Shown piece after piece: positions 35,774 through 44,654 of a stretch of DNA of 64,000 bases (position 1 is its first letter; each line of letters opens with the position of its first letter). The position numbers were made by a program, and so were the translations under genes. Source of the stretch: Niveispirillum sp943371025 (lineage in GTDB: Bacteria > Pseudomonadota > Alphaproteobacteria > Azospirillales > Azospirillaceae); the NCBI GenBank assembly GCA_943371025.1, contig CALRTC020000016.1, positions 66,161-130,160 on the forward strand, given 5' to 3'. A model generated the notes under the pieces. It worked only from the letters and a program-made list of their open reading frames with translations. It was not told where the DNA came from and did not search any database.

Positions 35774-36433
35774 TCAGGTGGGGGTGGCCAGACCCAGCAG
35801 GGCGGCCCCCAGCAGCAGACCCCACAGGGTCACCACGACGGCCCGCGACCGGGCCAGCACGCCGGCGATGGCGGCATCGGTCTGCGGGGTGGCGCCTGTC
35901 TTCATCATCTGGGCATAGGGTGCGAACAGCGGCTTCAGCACGACGCGGATGATCAGGCCCAGGCCGATGGCCCCGGCCAGGATCAGCAGCTTGCCCGCGA
36001 TGAACAAAGGCAGGCTGACCAGACCCAGCAGTCCGGCCAGACCCATGCCGGCGCAGCCGACCATGGCGGCGCTGCGCACCACCATGTCGGCCGTCTTCAC
36101 GCCCGGCTTGGCACCATGGGTCAGATGGGTGGCCCAGGCCAGTCCCAGCCAGACCAGCGCCACGGCCCAGATGCCCGCCACCGCCGCCGCCGGCATGGCG
36201 CCCAGCCAGTCCTTGACATAGGCCAGGGTCAGACCCGTGGGCAGTGCCAGGATCAGGCAGGTGCGCGGGGCCATGTCGACATTGTTCAGGATGGTCAGCG
36301 CCATGGCCCGCTGTACCGGTGTGCGCTTGGGATCGGTGAGGATGGTGGAGGAATAGAACGACCCGATATCGCCGCCCAGCCAGTAGACGAAGACCAGCAG
36401 ATGCAGCAGGGTCACCAGCGTCACGACCATCAC
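35774..36433 (-). CDS. Integral membrane protein, unknown function
   Basis: About 219 residues with five or six hydrophobic helices (LVTLLHLLVFVYWLGGDIG at the start; LGLVSLPLFIAGKLLILAG; VVVTLWGLLLGAALLGLA at the end). Conserved-looking early motif FVYWLGGDIGSFYSS suggests a family related to small CopD/DUF2269-like membrane proteins. Start GTG 36433 or ATG 36430, after GGGGCGG. The dyad 20 bp upstream links it to the aldehyde dehydrogenase and oxidoreductase units. Confidence 0.75.
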   Translation of the reverse strand: MMVVTLVTLLHLLVFVYWLGGDIGSFYSSTILTDPKRTPVQRAMALTILNNVDMAPRTCLILALPTGLTLAYVKDWLGAMPAAAVAGIWAVALVWLGLAWATHLTHGAKPGVKTADMVVRSAAMVGCAGMGLAGLLGLVSLPLFIAGKLLILAGAIGLGLIIRVVLKPLFAPYAQMMKTGATPQTDAAIAGVLARSRAVVVTLWGLLLGAALLGLATPT

Positions 36434-36452
36434 CCGCCCCCATTTGATATAA

Positions 36453-36470
36453 TGATCTATTTATAGATCA
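36453..36470. promoter_or_regulatory. Putative operator dyad upstream of the membrane-protein gene
   Basis: TGATCTA-TTTA-TAGATCA, perfect 7-bp arms with a 4-base spacer, same build as the sites at 2657, 4142 and 54367. Very close to the start, compatible with repression. Confidence 0.5.
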
Positions 36471-36525
36471 TATTCAGAATGAGGAAAGCGATTTTCCGCA
36501 ACCGCGCCGGAAAAGGGGTGCGGCT

Positions 36526-36541
36526 TGTCTGACGTCCGACA
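36526..36541. other. Candidate parS site 3
   Basis: TGTCTGACGTCCGACA, one mismatch from the palindrome in parA; 11 bp beyond the thiolase stop. About 11 kb from parA. Confidence 0.4.
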
Positions 36542-36552
36542 GGGAGGCCCTG

Positions 36553-37755
36553 CTAGACCCGTTCCAGCGCCAGGGCGATGCCCTGGCCCACGCCGATGCA
36601 CATGGTGCAGAGCGCGCGGGCGGCGCCACGGCGGTGCAGTTCCTCCGTCGCGGTGATGACCAGCCGGGCGCCGGACATGCCCAGCGGATGACCCAGCGCG
36701 ATGGCGCCGCCATTGGGGTTCACATGCTCCCCATCATCGGGCAGGCCCAACTGACGCAGCACGGCCAGACCTTGCGCGGCGAACGCCTCGTTCAGTTCCA
36801 CCACATCGATATCGCCGATGGACAGGCCGAGGCGGTCCAGCAATGCCTTGCTGGCCGGGGCGGGGCCGATGCCCATGATGCGTGGCGGCACGCCGGCCGT
36901 GGCCAGGCCCAGGACGCGGGCGCGCGGGATCAGGCCATAGCGTTCGACGGCGGCGGCCGACGCCACGATCAGGGCGGCGGCCCCGTCATTGACGCCCGAC
37001 GCATTGCCCGCCGTCACCGTGCCGCCCGGCCGCACGATGGGCTTCAGGGCCGACAGCGCCTCCAGGCTGGTGGCGCGGGGATGTTCGTCCTTGTCGACAA
37101 TGGTGGGCGCGCCCTTGCGGGCTGGGATGGTGACAGGGGTGATCTCGGCCGCCAGGCGGCCATTGGCCTGGGCGATGGCGGTGCGTTCCTGGCTGCGCAG
37201 GGCGAATTCATCCTGATCAGCGCGGGAAATGCCGAAATCATCGGCCACGTTTTCCGCCGTCTCCGGCATGCTGTCGACGCCGAACTGCTTCTGCATCAGC
37301 GGGTTGACGAAGCGCCAGCCGATGGTCGTGTCGAAGATCCTGGCTTCGCGCGAAAAGGCGCTGTCGGCCTTGCCCTGGACGAAGGGGGCGCGGCTCATGC
37401 TTTCCACGCCGCCGGCAATGATCAGGTCGGCCTCTCCGGCCTTGATGGCGCGGGCGGCCATGCCCACGGCGTCCAGGCCCGATCCGCACAGCCGGTTGAC
37501 GGACGTGCCCGGCACCCCTTCGCCCAGACCGGACAGAAGTGCGGCCATGCGGGCGACATTGCGGTTATCCTCGCCCGCCTGGTTGGCGCAGCCCAGGATG
37601 ACATCGTCGATCCGCGCCTCGCGCAGCACGGGCAGGCGGTCCAGCAGGGTCCTCAAGGGGATGGCGGCCAGATCGTCGGCCCGCACGGGCGACAGAACGC
37701 CGGCATAGCGGCCAATGGGCGTGCGCAGCCCGTCGCAGATGAAGGCGTCGGCCAT
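36553..37755 (-). CDS. paaJ: 3-oxoadipyl-CoA/3-oxo-5,6-dehydrosuberyl-CoA thiolase
   Basis: 400 residues, strongly PaaJ/PcaF-like: ADAFICDGLRTPIGRYAG, GCANQAGEDNRNVARMAAL, catalytic Cys in NRLCGSGLDAVG, GKADSAFSREARIFDTTIGW, and C-terminal GGAIALGHPLGMSGARL. It cleaves beta-ketoadipyl-CoA to succinyl-CoA and acetyl-CoA, the last step of the phenylacetate route. ATG at 37753-37755, 2 bp past the paaI stop: third gene of paaH-paaI-paaJ. Confidence 0.95.
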   Translation of the reverse strand: MADAFICDGLRTPIGRYAGVLSPVRADDLAAIPLRTLLDRLPVLREARIDDVILGCANQAGEDNRNVARMAALLSGLGEGVPGTSVNRLCGSGLDAVGMAARAIKAGEADLIIAGGVESMSRAPFVQGKADSAFSREARIFDTTIGWRFVNPLMQKQFGVDSMPETAENVADDFGISRADQDEFALRSQERTAIAQANGRLAAEITPVTIPARKGAPTIVDKDEHPRATSLEALSALKPIVRPGGTVTAGNASGVNDGAAALIVASAAAVERYGLIPRARVLGLATAGVPPRIMGIGPAPASKALLDRLGLSIGDIDVVELNEAFAAQGLAVLRQLGLPDDGEHVNPNGGAIALGHPLGMSGARLVITATEELHRRGAARALCTMCIGVGQGIALALERV

Positions 37756-37757
37756 GC

Positions 37758-38183
37758 TCAATTCTCTCCTTCGATGACGGCGCCGCCGATGGTGCGCGAC
37801 AGGCCCTGGAATTCCGCCACCACGCGCCCGTCGCCGGTGCGCACGCTGACAGTATAGACGCCGCTGCGCCCGGCCACGGCAGCCTCGCGGGCTTCCGCCA
37901 CCAGCGTGTCGCCGCCATAGGCCGGCGCCAGATAGGCGATGGAGGCCTGCGCGCCCACCGACGCCTGGTTGCGGCTGTTGCAGGCATAGGCGAAGGCGGT
38001 GTCGGCCAGCGCGAAGATCATGCCGCCATGGGCCATGCCATGGCCGTTCAGCATGTCGGGCCGCAACTTCATCGACAGTTTGGAATAGCCTTCGCCGGCC
38101 TCCACGATCTCGATCCCCCAGGCGGGGCCGGTCCCTTCGCGCGACAGCATGGTTTCGGCGATGCGGCGGTGATCAAGGCTCAT
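37758..38183 (-). CDS. paaI: PaaI hydroxyphenylacetyl-CoA thioesterase
   Basis: 141-residue hotdog-fold thioesterase. The motif NGHGMAHGGMIFALADTAFAYACN with the catalytic Asp is that of PaaI; GVYTVSVRTGDGRVVAEFQG follows. In the family it hydrolyses ring-hydroxylated phenylacetyl-CoA, freeing CoA trapped in dead-end intermediates. Start overlaps the paaH stop by one base (TGATG). Confidence 0.93.
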   Translation of the reverse strand: MSLDHRRIAETMLSREGTGPAWGIEIVEAGEGYSKLSMKLRPDMLNGHGMAHGGMIFALADTAFAYACNSRNQASVGAQASIAYLAPAYGGDTLVAEAREAAVAGRSGVYTVSVRTGDGRVVAEFQGLSRTIGGAVIEGEN

Positions 38184-39652
38184 CAGTTCAGTCCTTCGCT
38201 GGGGCGGTACAGATCGTCGCCCGTTTCGCTGGCCAGATTGTCCAGGATGGCGCGCAGCCGCCCGGTCCCCACCTGTGCTGCCCAGGCCAGCGGTCCCTGC
38301 GGATGGTTGGCGCCATGGACCAGGGCGGCATCAATGCCATCGGCTGCCGCCACGCGGTCAACCACGGCATCCGCCGCACAATTGGCCAGCTGCGCCAACG
38401 TGCGCAGCACCAGCCCGCCCGGCCGGTCCGCCAGGATCAGCGCGCCTTTGCCCAGCGCCTGGGCGAAGCCGGCAAAGGCCGCCCGCGCGTCGATATCGTC
38501 ATCGCGCGCCAGTGCGGCGACCAGGGTGGGGGTGCGGGCAAAGTCGCGGGCCATGTCCAGCAGGATGCGGGTGCTGCCATCATCGGCCGCCACGGCCTTC
38601 GCCGACCGCCCATCGCCCAGCCGGGCCAGGATGCCGTCGATCACCACGCTGTCGGGCGGCAGGGCCGTATCCGTCACCACCTCCAGCCCGGCCGCTTCCG
38701 CCAGGGTGCGCAGGTCCGTCAGGCCGGAGCCGAAACGCAGATGGCGGGGGGCCGGGGCGGGCGGTTCCAGCGGCGGGGCGGGCACCTGTCCCGCTTCATA
38801 GACCCCGCGTCCCGTCTTGCGGCCCAGATGGCCCGCATCGACCAGCGCCTTCTGGGCCGCCTGCGGCCGGAACCGCGTGCGGCCGGCATAGGCGCCGAAG
38901 ATGGAGCTGGCGACGGCGTAATTGATGTCGTGCCCAATCAGATCGCCCAGTTCCAGCGGCCCCATGCGGAACCCGCCGGCCGATTTCAGCGCATGGTCGA
39001 TGGCGGCCGCCGGCAGCCCGTCACCAAAGGCCAGGAAGCCTTCCGCGTAATAGGGCCGGGCCACGCGGTTGACGATGAAGCCCGGCACATCGGCCGCCGC
39101 CACCGGCACCTTGCCCCAGCGGCGCATCAGGTCGGTCAGCATCGGCACCAGGGCCGGGTCGCTGGCGCTGCCCGCCACCACCTCCACCAGCTTCATCACC
39201 GGGGCGGGGTTGAAGAAATGCAGGCCGACGAACCGTTCCGGCCGGTCCAGACTGGTGGCCAGGCCGGAGATGGGCAGGGACGAGGTGTTGGACGCGATCA
39301 CCGCATCCGCGGCCAGAACCGCCTCCAGCCGCTTGAACAGCGACGCCTTGGCCGCCGTCTGTTCCAGGATGGCTTCCACCACCAGGGCGCATTGGGCCAG
39401 ATCGGCGACATCGGTGGTCAGCGCGATGCGCGCCGTTACCGCGTCGGCCGCATCCGGCGTCAGCGTGCCGCGCTTCACCCGCCCGGCCAGCGACGCGGCG
39501 ATGATGCCCCGTCCCCTTTCCAGCGCGTCCGCGCCGACATCAAGCAGCACCACACGGTGGCCGGCAGCCGCCGCAACCTCTGCGATGCCGGCGCCCATGG
39601 CGCCCGCACCGACAACGCCGACAGGCGTCGCTATGTCTGGGATGGTTCGCAT
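38183..39652 (-). CDS. paaH: 3-hydroxyadipyl-CoA dehydrogenase
   Basis: 489 residues. NAD-binding GVVGAGAMGAGIAEVAAAAGH, catalytic ASNTSSLPIS and HFFNPAPVMKLVEVV, dimer domain GFIVNRVARPYYAEG, plus a second C-terminal dehydrogenase-like domain, the long form seen in PaaH. The ATG at 39650-39652 is chosen by homology; the ribosome site is weak. Oxidises 3-hydroxyadipyl-CoA for PaaJ. First gene of the leftward operon, divergent from paaG. Confidence 0.93.
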   Translation of the reverse strand: MRTIPDIATPVGVVGAGAMGAGIAEVAAAAGHRVVLLDVGADALERGRGIIAASLAGRVKRGTLTPDAADAVTARIALTTDVADLAQCALVVEAILEQTAAKASLFKRLEAVLAADAVIASNTSSLPISGLATSLDRPERFVGLHFFNPAPVMKLVEVVAGSASDPALVPMLTDLMRRWGKVPVAAADVPGFIVNRVARPYYAEGFLAFGDGLPAAAIDHALKSAGGFRMGPLELGDLIGHDINYAVASSIFGAYAGRTRFRPQAAQKALVDAGHLGRKTGRGVYEAGQVPAPPLEPPAPAPRHLRFGSGLTDLRTLAEAAGLEVVTDTALPPDSVVIDGILARLGDGRSAKAVAADDGSTRILLDMARDFARTPTLVAALARDDDIDARAAFAGFAQALGKGALILADRPGGLVLRTLAQLANCAADAVVDRVAAADGIDAALVHGANHPQGPLAWAAQVGTGRLRAILDNLASETGDDLYRPSEGLN

Positions 39653-39694
39653 AGCAGATAGGTAAGCGGCGGAATTAGGGCTTGTCAATAATAG

Positions 39695-39708
39695 ACCGAC
39701 CGGCCATT
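39695..39708. promoter_or_regulatory. Candidate operator in the paaH/paaG divergent region
   Basis: ACCGACCGGCCATT is a degenerate form of the palindrome ACCGACCGGTCGGT (10 of 14), a TetR-type pattern. A TTGTCA hexamer lies at 39682-39687. No paaR or paaX gene is in the window. Confidence 0.35.
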
Positions 39709-39754
39709 CTATTAATTATTCGCGGCGGGGCGGCCCGCCGGACTGGCTGGATGC

Positions 39755-40549
39755 ATGCCCATGTTTGAGACCATCCTGTTCGATATCCAAGACGGTGTCG
39801 CGCGCCTGACGCTGAACCGTCCCGACCGGCTGAACAGCTTCACGGTGCAGATGCATGAAGAGGTGGCGACGGCCCTGGCCCAGGTGGAACAGGCCGATGC
39901 CGCGCGTGTACTGGTGCTGACCGGGGCGGGCCGCGGCTTCTGCGCGGGACAGGACCTGTCGGACCGGGCCGTGACGCCGGGGGCACAGGGCGTCGACCTC
40001 GGGGAATCACTGGAAAACCGTTACAACCCGCTGATCCGCCGGCTGACGGCGCTGCCCATGCCTGTCATCTGCGCCGTCAATGGCGTGGCGGCGGGGGCGG
40101 GGGCCAATATCGCGCTGGCCTGTGACATCGTCATCGCCGCGCGCTCGGCCAAGTTCATCCAGCCCTTCGCCAATATTGGCCTGCTGCCCGACAGCGGCGG
40201 TACCTGGACCCTGCCGCGCCATATCGGTCAGGCCCGCGCCCTGGGCCTGGCCCTGACGGGCATGCCGCTGCCGGCCGATCAGGCCAGGGAATGGGGCCTG
40301 ATATGGGACGTGGCCGACGATGCCGATCTGGCGGCCAATGTCGCCACCCTGGCCGCCAAGCTGGCCCAGGCCCCGACACAGGGGCTGGCCCGCATCAAGC
40401 AGGCGATCCGCGCCGGCTGGACCCAGACGCTGGACCAGCAGCTGGACGCCGAACGCGACGGCCAGCGCGCCCTGGGTTTCACCGATGATTACCGGGAAGG
40501 TGTCGCCGCCTTCCTGGAAAAGCGTCCGCCGCATTTCACGGGGCGCTGA
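39755..40549 (+). CDS. paaG: 1,2-epoxyphenylacetyl-CoA isomerase
   Basis: 264-residue crotonase-fold enzyme. RVLVLTGAGRGFCAGQDLSD and VNGVAAGAGANIALACDI form the oxyanion hole; GLLPDSGGTWTLPRHIGQARA is the PaaG version with the catalytic Asp. Converts ring-epoxidised phenylacetyl-CoA to oxepin-CoA. Of three nearby ATGs (39751, 39755, 39761) I use the second; no strong ribosome site. 29 bp before paaZ. Confidence 0.93.
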   Translation: MPMFETILFDIQDGVARLTLNRPDRLNSFTVQMHEEVATALAQVEQADAARVLVLTGAGRGFCAGQDLSDRAVTPGAQGVDLGESLENRYNPLIRRLTALPMPVICAVNGVAAGAGANIALACDIVIAARSAKFIQPFANIGLLPDSGGTWTLPRHIGQARALGLALTGMPLPADQAREWGLIWDVADDADLAANVATLAAKLAQAPTQGLARIKQAIRAGWTQTLDQQLDAERDGQRALGFTDDYREGVAAFLEKRPPHFTGR

Positions 40550-40578
40550 CCGCCAAGAGTTTCCGGGAGGATCAAGAC

Positions 40579-42594
40579 ATGTCGCATTTGAGCAATTACG
40601 CGCTGGACCGCTGGTACAAGGCCGATGGCGGTCTGGTTTCCATCCCGTCGGCGCTGGACGGGTCGGTCGTGGCACAGACCAGCAGCCAGGGCCTGGATTT
40701 CGCCGCCATGCTGCACCATGCCCGCACCGTCGGCGGCCCCGCGCTGCGCGCGCTGACCTTTCATGAGCGCGCCCGCATCCTGAAGGGGCTGGCCGAGGCG
40801 ATCAGCACCCGCAAGGAAGAGCTGTACGCCCTGGCCGCCCATACCGGCGCCACCCGCACCGACAATTGGGTCGATATCGAAGGCGGTGCTGGCACGCTCT
40901 ACGCCTATTCCTCCAAGGGCCGGCGGGAACTGCCCAATGCCCGCATCCTGATCGATGGCGATGTCGAGGCGCTGTCCAAGCGCGGCAGCTTTATCGGCCA
41001 GCATGTCTATACGCCGCTGCAGGGTGTGGCCGTCCATATCAACGCCTTCAACTTCCCCGTCTGGGGCATGCTGGAAAAGCTGGCGCCGACGTTGCTGGCC
41101 GGCGTTCCTGCCATCGTCAAGCCGGCGACGGCCACGGCCTACGTCACCGAAGCCGCCTTCCGCATCATGATCGAAACGGGCCTGCTGCCCGCCGGTGCCC
41201 TGCAACTGATCGTGGGCTCCACGGGTGACCTGTTCGACCATCTGACGGGACAGGATGTCGTCTCCTTCACCGGGTCGGCCGAAACGGCGGCCAAGCTGCA
41301 GAACCATCCCGTCATTGCGCGCGAAGGCGTGCGCTTCGTGGCCGAACGCGACAGCCTGAACGCCGCCATCCTGGGCCCCGACGCCACCCCGGACAGCCCA
41401 GAATTCGCGCTGTTCGTGAAGGAGGTGACCCGCGAAATGACGGTGAAGGCCGGGCAGAAATGCACGGCCATCCGCCGCGCCCTGGTGCCGGCATCCCTGA
41501 TCGATGCGGTACAGGAGGCGCTGATCGCCACCCTGTCCAAGGTGAAGGTCGGCAATCCGGCCAGCGAAGGCATCACCATGGGCGCCCTGGTCGGCCGCTC
41601 GCAACTGGCCGATGTGCGCGACAAGGTGGCGCTGCTGGCGCGCGAAGCCCGCATCGTCCATGGCGATGCCGGCCCCGTGGCCGGGGCGGACGAACGTGGC
41701 GCCTTCCTGGCGCCCGTGCTGCTGCGCTGTGACGATCCGGATGCCGCCGAACTGCTGCACGAGGTGGAGGCGTTCGGCCCCGTGGCCACGCTGATGCCCT
41801 ATCGCGACATCGCCCATGCCGTGGCCATCGCCAACCGGGGCAAGGGTTCGCTCGCCCTGTCCATCGTCACCCATGATCCGGCGGTGGCGCAGGAACTGCT
41901 GCTGGGCGTGGGGTCCTTCCATGGCCGCATCCATTTCCTGAACCGCGACTGCGCCAAGGAGTCCACCGGTCACGGCTCGCCGCTGCCCGGTCTGGTGCAT
42001 GGTGGTCCCGGCCGTGCCGGCGGGGGCGAGGAACTGGGCGGCATCCGCGGCGTGAAGCATTACATGCAGCGCACGGCCCTGCAGGGCTCACCCGACATGC
42101 TGTCGGCCCTGGTCGGGTCCTGGCTGCCGGGCACCAGCCGGCAGGAGGGGGAGCGCCATCCCTTCCGCCTGCGCTTTGGTGAATTGCCCATCGGCTATTC
42201 CATCAAGACCGCGTCGCGCACCATCAGCCTGGACGATATCGAACATTTCGCCCATTTCACGGGCGACACGTTCTATGCGCACATGGATGAGGAAGCGGCC
42301 AAGGCCAGCCCTATTTTCGGCGGGCGCGTGGCCCATGGCTATCTGATCCTGTCCTTTGCCGCCGGCCTGTTCGTCGATGCCCCGCCGGGCCCGGTGCTGG
42401 CCAATTACGGGCTGGAGAGCTTGCGCTTCATCAAGCCCGTGAAGCCCGGCGACAGCATCCAGGCCGTGCTGACCGCCAAGGAGAAAAGCGCCAAGAATGC
42501 CGAGATGGGCGAGGTGCGCTGGAACGTCTCCGTCACCAACCAGGATGGTGAACTGGTCGCCAATTACGACCTGCTGACCATGAACGCGATGTGA
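40579..42594 (+). CDS. paaZ: PaaZ bifunctional oxepin-CoA hydrolase/aldehyde dehydrogenase
   Basis: 671 residues, the full fusion. The aldehyde dehydrogenase domain (about 1-520) has NAFNFPVWGMLEKLAP, FTGSAETA and the catalytic Cys in KAGQKCTAIR. The C-terminal MaoC-like hydratase domain (about 535-671) shows HFTGDTFYAHMDEEAA. It opens the oxepin ring and oxidises the semialdehyde. GGGAGG is 8 bases before the ATG. Confidence 0.96.
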   Translation: MSHLSNYALDRWYKADGGLVSIPSALDGSVVAQTSSQGLDFAAMLHHARTVGGPALRALTFHERARILKGLAEAISTRKEELYALAAHTGATRTDNWVDIEGGAGTLYAYSSKGRRELPNARILIDGDVEALSKRGSFIGQHVYTPLQGVAVHINAFNFPVWGMLEKLAPTLLAGVPAIVKPATATAYVTEAAFRIMIETGLLPAGALQLIVGSTGDLFDHLTGQDVVSFTGSAETAAKLQNHPVIAREGVRFVAERDSLNAAILGPDATPDSPEFALFVKEVTREMTVKAGQKCTAIRRALVPASLIDAVQEALIATLSKVKVGNPASEGITMGALVGRSQLADVRDKVALLAREARIVHGDAGPVAGADERGAFLAPVLLRCDDPDAAELLHEVEAFGPVATLMPYRDIAHAVAIANRGKGSLALSIVTHDPAVAQELLLGVGSFHGRIHFLNRDCAKESTGHGSPLPGLVHGGPGRAGGGEELGGIRGVKHYMQRTALQGSPDMLSALVGSWLPGTSRQEGERHPFRLRFGELPIGYSIKTASRTISLDDIEHFAHFTGDTFYAHMDEEAAKASPIFGGRVAHGYLILSFAAGLFVDAPPGPVLANYGLESLRFIKPVKPGDSIQAVLTAKEKSAKNAEMGEVRWNVSVTNQDGELVANYDLLTMNAM

Positions 42595-42618
42595 GGAACA
42601 GCCCCCACGGGAGCGGGG

Positions 42619-43380
42619 CTATCCCGCCCCGCAGGGGCCAAACAATTGCGTACTGATCGCCCTTGCCGCCTGTTCCATCAGCGGGCGCAAGGCGGCCAGC
42701 CGTTCTTGTGTCATCTTCGCCGCCCGCGCGCTGGCGGACAAGGCGGCGCAGACCCCGCCCTTGCCGTCATGGATGGGCACGGCCAGACAGCGCAGGCCGG
42801 CCAGGATTTCCTCATCATCCACGGCCCAGCCGCGCTGACGCACGGACAGCAGTTCGCTGCGCAGCAAGGCCGGTTCGGTGATGGTCTGCGGGGTCAGCGG
42901 CACGAAGCTGCCGGCCGCCAGATATTGTTCGCGCGCGCCTTCCGGCAGATGGGCCAGCAACACCTTGCCGATGCCCGAACAATAGGCTTCCAGCTGCATG
43001 CCTTCGGTGGAGAACAGCTTCTCCCGCCCGAAAGATTGCTTGACCAGATATGTGACCATCTCCCCGTCAAAGACGCCCAGATGCACGCTGGCCCGTGCCT
43101 GGCGGGCCAGATCGGCCACGATGGGCCGGCCCACGGCGATCAGCAGATCCTCCATGTGCAGGTCCGCCGTCAGCCGCAGCAGCGCCGTGCCCAGGCAGTA
43201 GCGCCCCCGGCCCAGCCGGATCAGATAGTTCTGATCGACCAGCACCTGGGCCAGCCGGTGCAGCGTGGACAGCGGCACCCCCAGCTCATCCGCCGCCGCC
43301 GCCAGCGAACAGACCCCCTGCCGCGCCACCAGCGGCAGCAGGGTCAGTGCCTTTTCCAGAAGGCCGGGGGTGGGGGGCAT
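42619..43380 (-). CDS. IclR-family transcriptional regulator
   Basis: 253 residues: winged HTH (ALTLLPLVARQGVCSLAAAA, LGVPLSTLHRLAQVL) and IclR effector domain (YCSGIGKVLLAHLPEG, RGWAVDDEEILAGLRCLAVPI). ATG at 43378-43380; a longer frame would run into the palindromic element. Convergent with paaZ and divergent from the acetaldehyde dehydrogenase gene, so either the aldolase operon or paa could be its target. Confidence 0.92.
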   Translation of the reverse strand: MPPTPGLLEKALTLLPLVARQGVCSLAAAADELGVPLSTLHRLAQVLVDQNYLIRLGRGRYCLGTALLRLTADLHMEDLLIAVGRPIVADLARQARASVHLGVFDGEMVTYLVKQSFGREKLFSTEGMQLEAYCSGIGKVLLAHLPEGAREQYLAAGSFVPLTPQTITEPALLRSELLSVRQRGWAVDDEEILAGLRCLAVPIHDGKGGVCAALSASARAAKMTQERLAALRPLMEQAARAISTQLFGPCGAG

Positions 43381-43423
43381 GGGACGGTTCCGTTTGTTCT
43401 GTCGCGGTTGAATGACCCCCTTT

Positions 43424-43546
43424 CCGTCATCCCGGCGAAAGCCGGGACCCAGGGGCCACAGGCTCAACCCTCAACACTGCGTCGATCAAAGCTGCCGATC
43501 GGTCGGGCGCTTGGCCCCTGGGTCCCGGCTTTCGCCGGGATGACGG
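43424..43546. repeat. Intergenic palindromic element, family A, copy 3
   Basis: In the 332-bp gap between the IclR gene and the aldehyde dehydrogenase. Arms CCGTCATCCCGGCGAAAGCC and mirror; centre CTGCGTCGATCAAAGCTGCC as in copies 1 and 4. The rest of the gap (43547-43712) shows no gene and no clear promoter. Confidence 0.93.
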
Positions 43547-43712
43547 GAGAGAGGATGGAGACTACCCCCCCAACCCTACCCCCAACTCCCATTCAATGGC
43601 AATTACCGGCCCCCACAAATTTGCCCCGGCCTGCAACCGCCCCTATCGTCCGTCCTGTCGGTCGCGGCGTCCGTCCGCCGACCGGACATTCGAGATGTGA
43701 AGGGAGGGCAGC

Positions 43713-44654
43713 GTGGGCAAGATCAAGGCTGCGATCATCGGGTCGGGCAATATCGGCACCGACCTGATGATCAAGATGGTCAAATATCCCAAAAACATGG
43801 AACTGGTGGCCGTTGTCGGCATCGATGCCGCATCCGAAGGGCTGGCGATGGCGCGCGACCGCGGCGTCACCACGACGCATGAAGGGCTGGCGGGCTTGCG
43901 CGCCCTGCCGGTGTACCCGGAGATCGACATCGTCTTCGACGCCACCTCGGCCTATGCGCACAAGGTGCATGACGCGGCGCTGCGCGCCGATGGCAAGAAG
44001 GTGATCGACCTGACGCCGGCCGCCATCGGCCCCTTTGTGGTGCCGCCGGTCAACCTGGAGACCAATCTGGGCGAGGGCAATGTCAATATGGTGACCTGCG
44101 GCGGGCAGGCGACCATCCCCATGGTTGCGGCCGTGTCCAGCGTCGCCAAGGTGCATTACGCGGAAATCATCGCCTCGGTGGCGTCTAAATCCGCCGGCCC
44201 CGGCACCCGCGCCAATATCGACGAATTCACGCGCACGACGGCCAACGCCATCGAAAAGGTGGGCGGGGCCACGCGCGGCAAGGCCATCATCATCCTGAAC
44301 CCGGCCGAACCGCCCATGATCATGCGCGACACGGTCTTCACCCTGTCCGAAGGGGCGGATGAGGAAACGATCCGCGCCGCCGTGAAGGCCATGGTGGCCA
44401 AGGTCCAATCCTATGTGCCGGGCTACCGCCTGAAGCAGGAAGTGCAGTTCGAACGCTATGGCGACAATAACCGCCTGAAGATCCCCGGTCAGGGGGAGTT
44501 CACCGGCATCAAGACCTCCATCTTCCTGGAGGTGGAAGGGGCCGGCGACTATCTGGCCACATATTCCGGCAATCTGGACATCATGACGGCGGCAGCCAAG
44601 GCCACGGGCGACATGCTGGCGCTGAAGATCAGCGAACGGAGGAAGGCGGCATGA
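43713..44654 (+). CDS. mhpF: Acylating acetaldehyde dehydrogenase
   Basis: 313 residues, standard for MhpF/DmpF/BphJ. Rossmann GSGNIGTDLMIK, catalytic Cys129 in MVTCGGQATIP, and SVASKSAGPGTRANIDEFT. Converts acetaldehyde to acetyl-CoA in a channelled complex with the aldolase encoded next (ATGA overlap). A GTG start behind GGGAGGGCAGC is used. This is the lower end of aromatic meta-cleavage pathways. Confidence 0.95.
   Translation: MGKIKAAIIGSGNIGTDLMIKMVKYPKNMELVAVVGIDAASEGLAMARDRGVTTTHEGLAGLRALPVYPEIDIVFDATSAYAHKVHDAALRADGKKVIDLTPAAIGPFVVPPVNLETNLGEGNVNMVTCGGQATIPMVAAVSSVAKVHYAEIIASVASKSAGPGTRANIDEFTRTTANAIEKVGGATRGKAIIILNPAEPPMIMRDTVFTLSEGADEETIRAAVKAMVAKVQSYVPGYRLKQEVQFERYGDNNRLKIPGQGEFTGIKTSIFLEVEGAGDYLATYSGNLDIMTAAAKATGDMLALKISERRKAA

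Noticed and set aside
43580..43712. GTCGGTCGCGGCG/CGCCGACCGGAC hairpin before mhpF as an attenuator
   Set aside because: Pairing is imperfect, no T-tract and no leader peptide; could be chance in GC-rich DNA.
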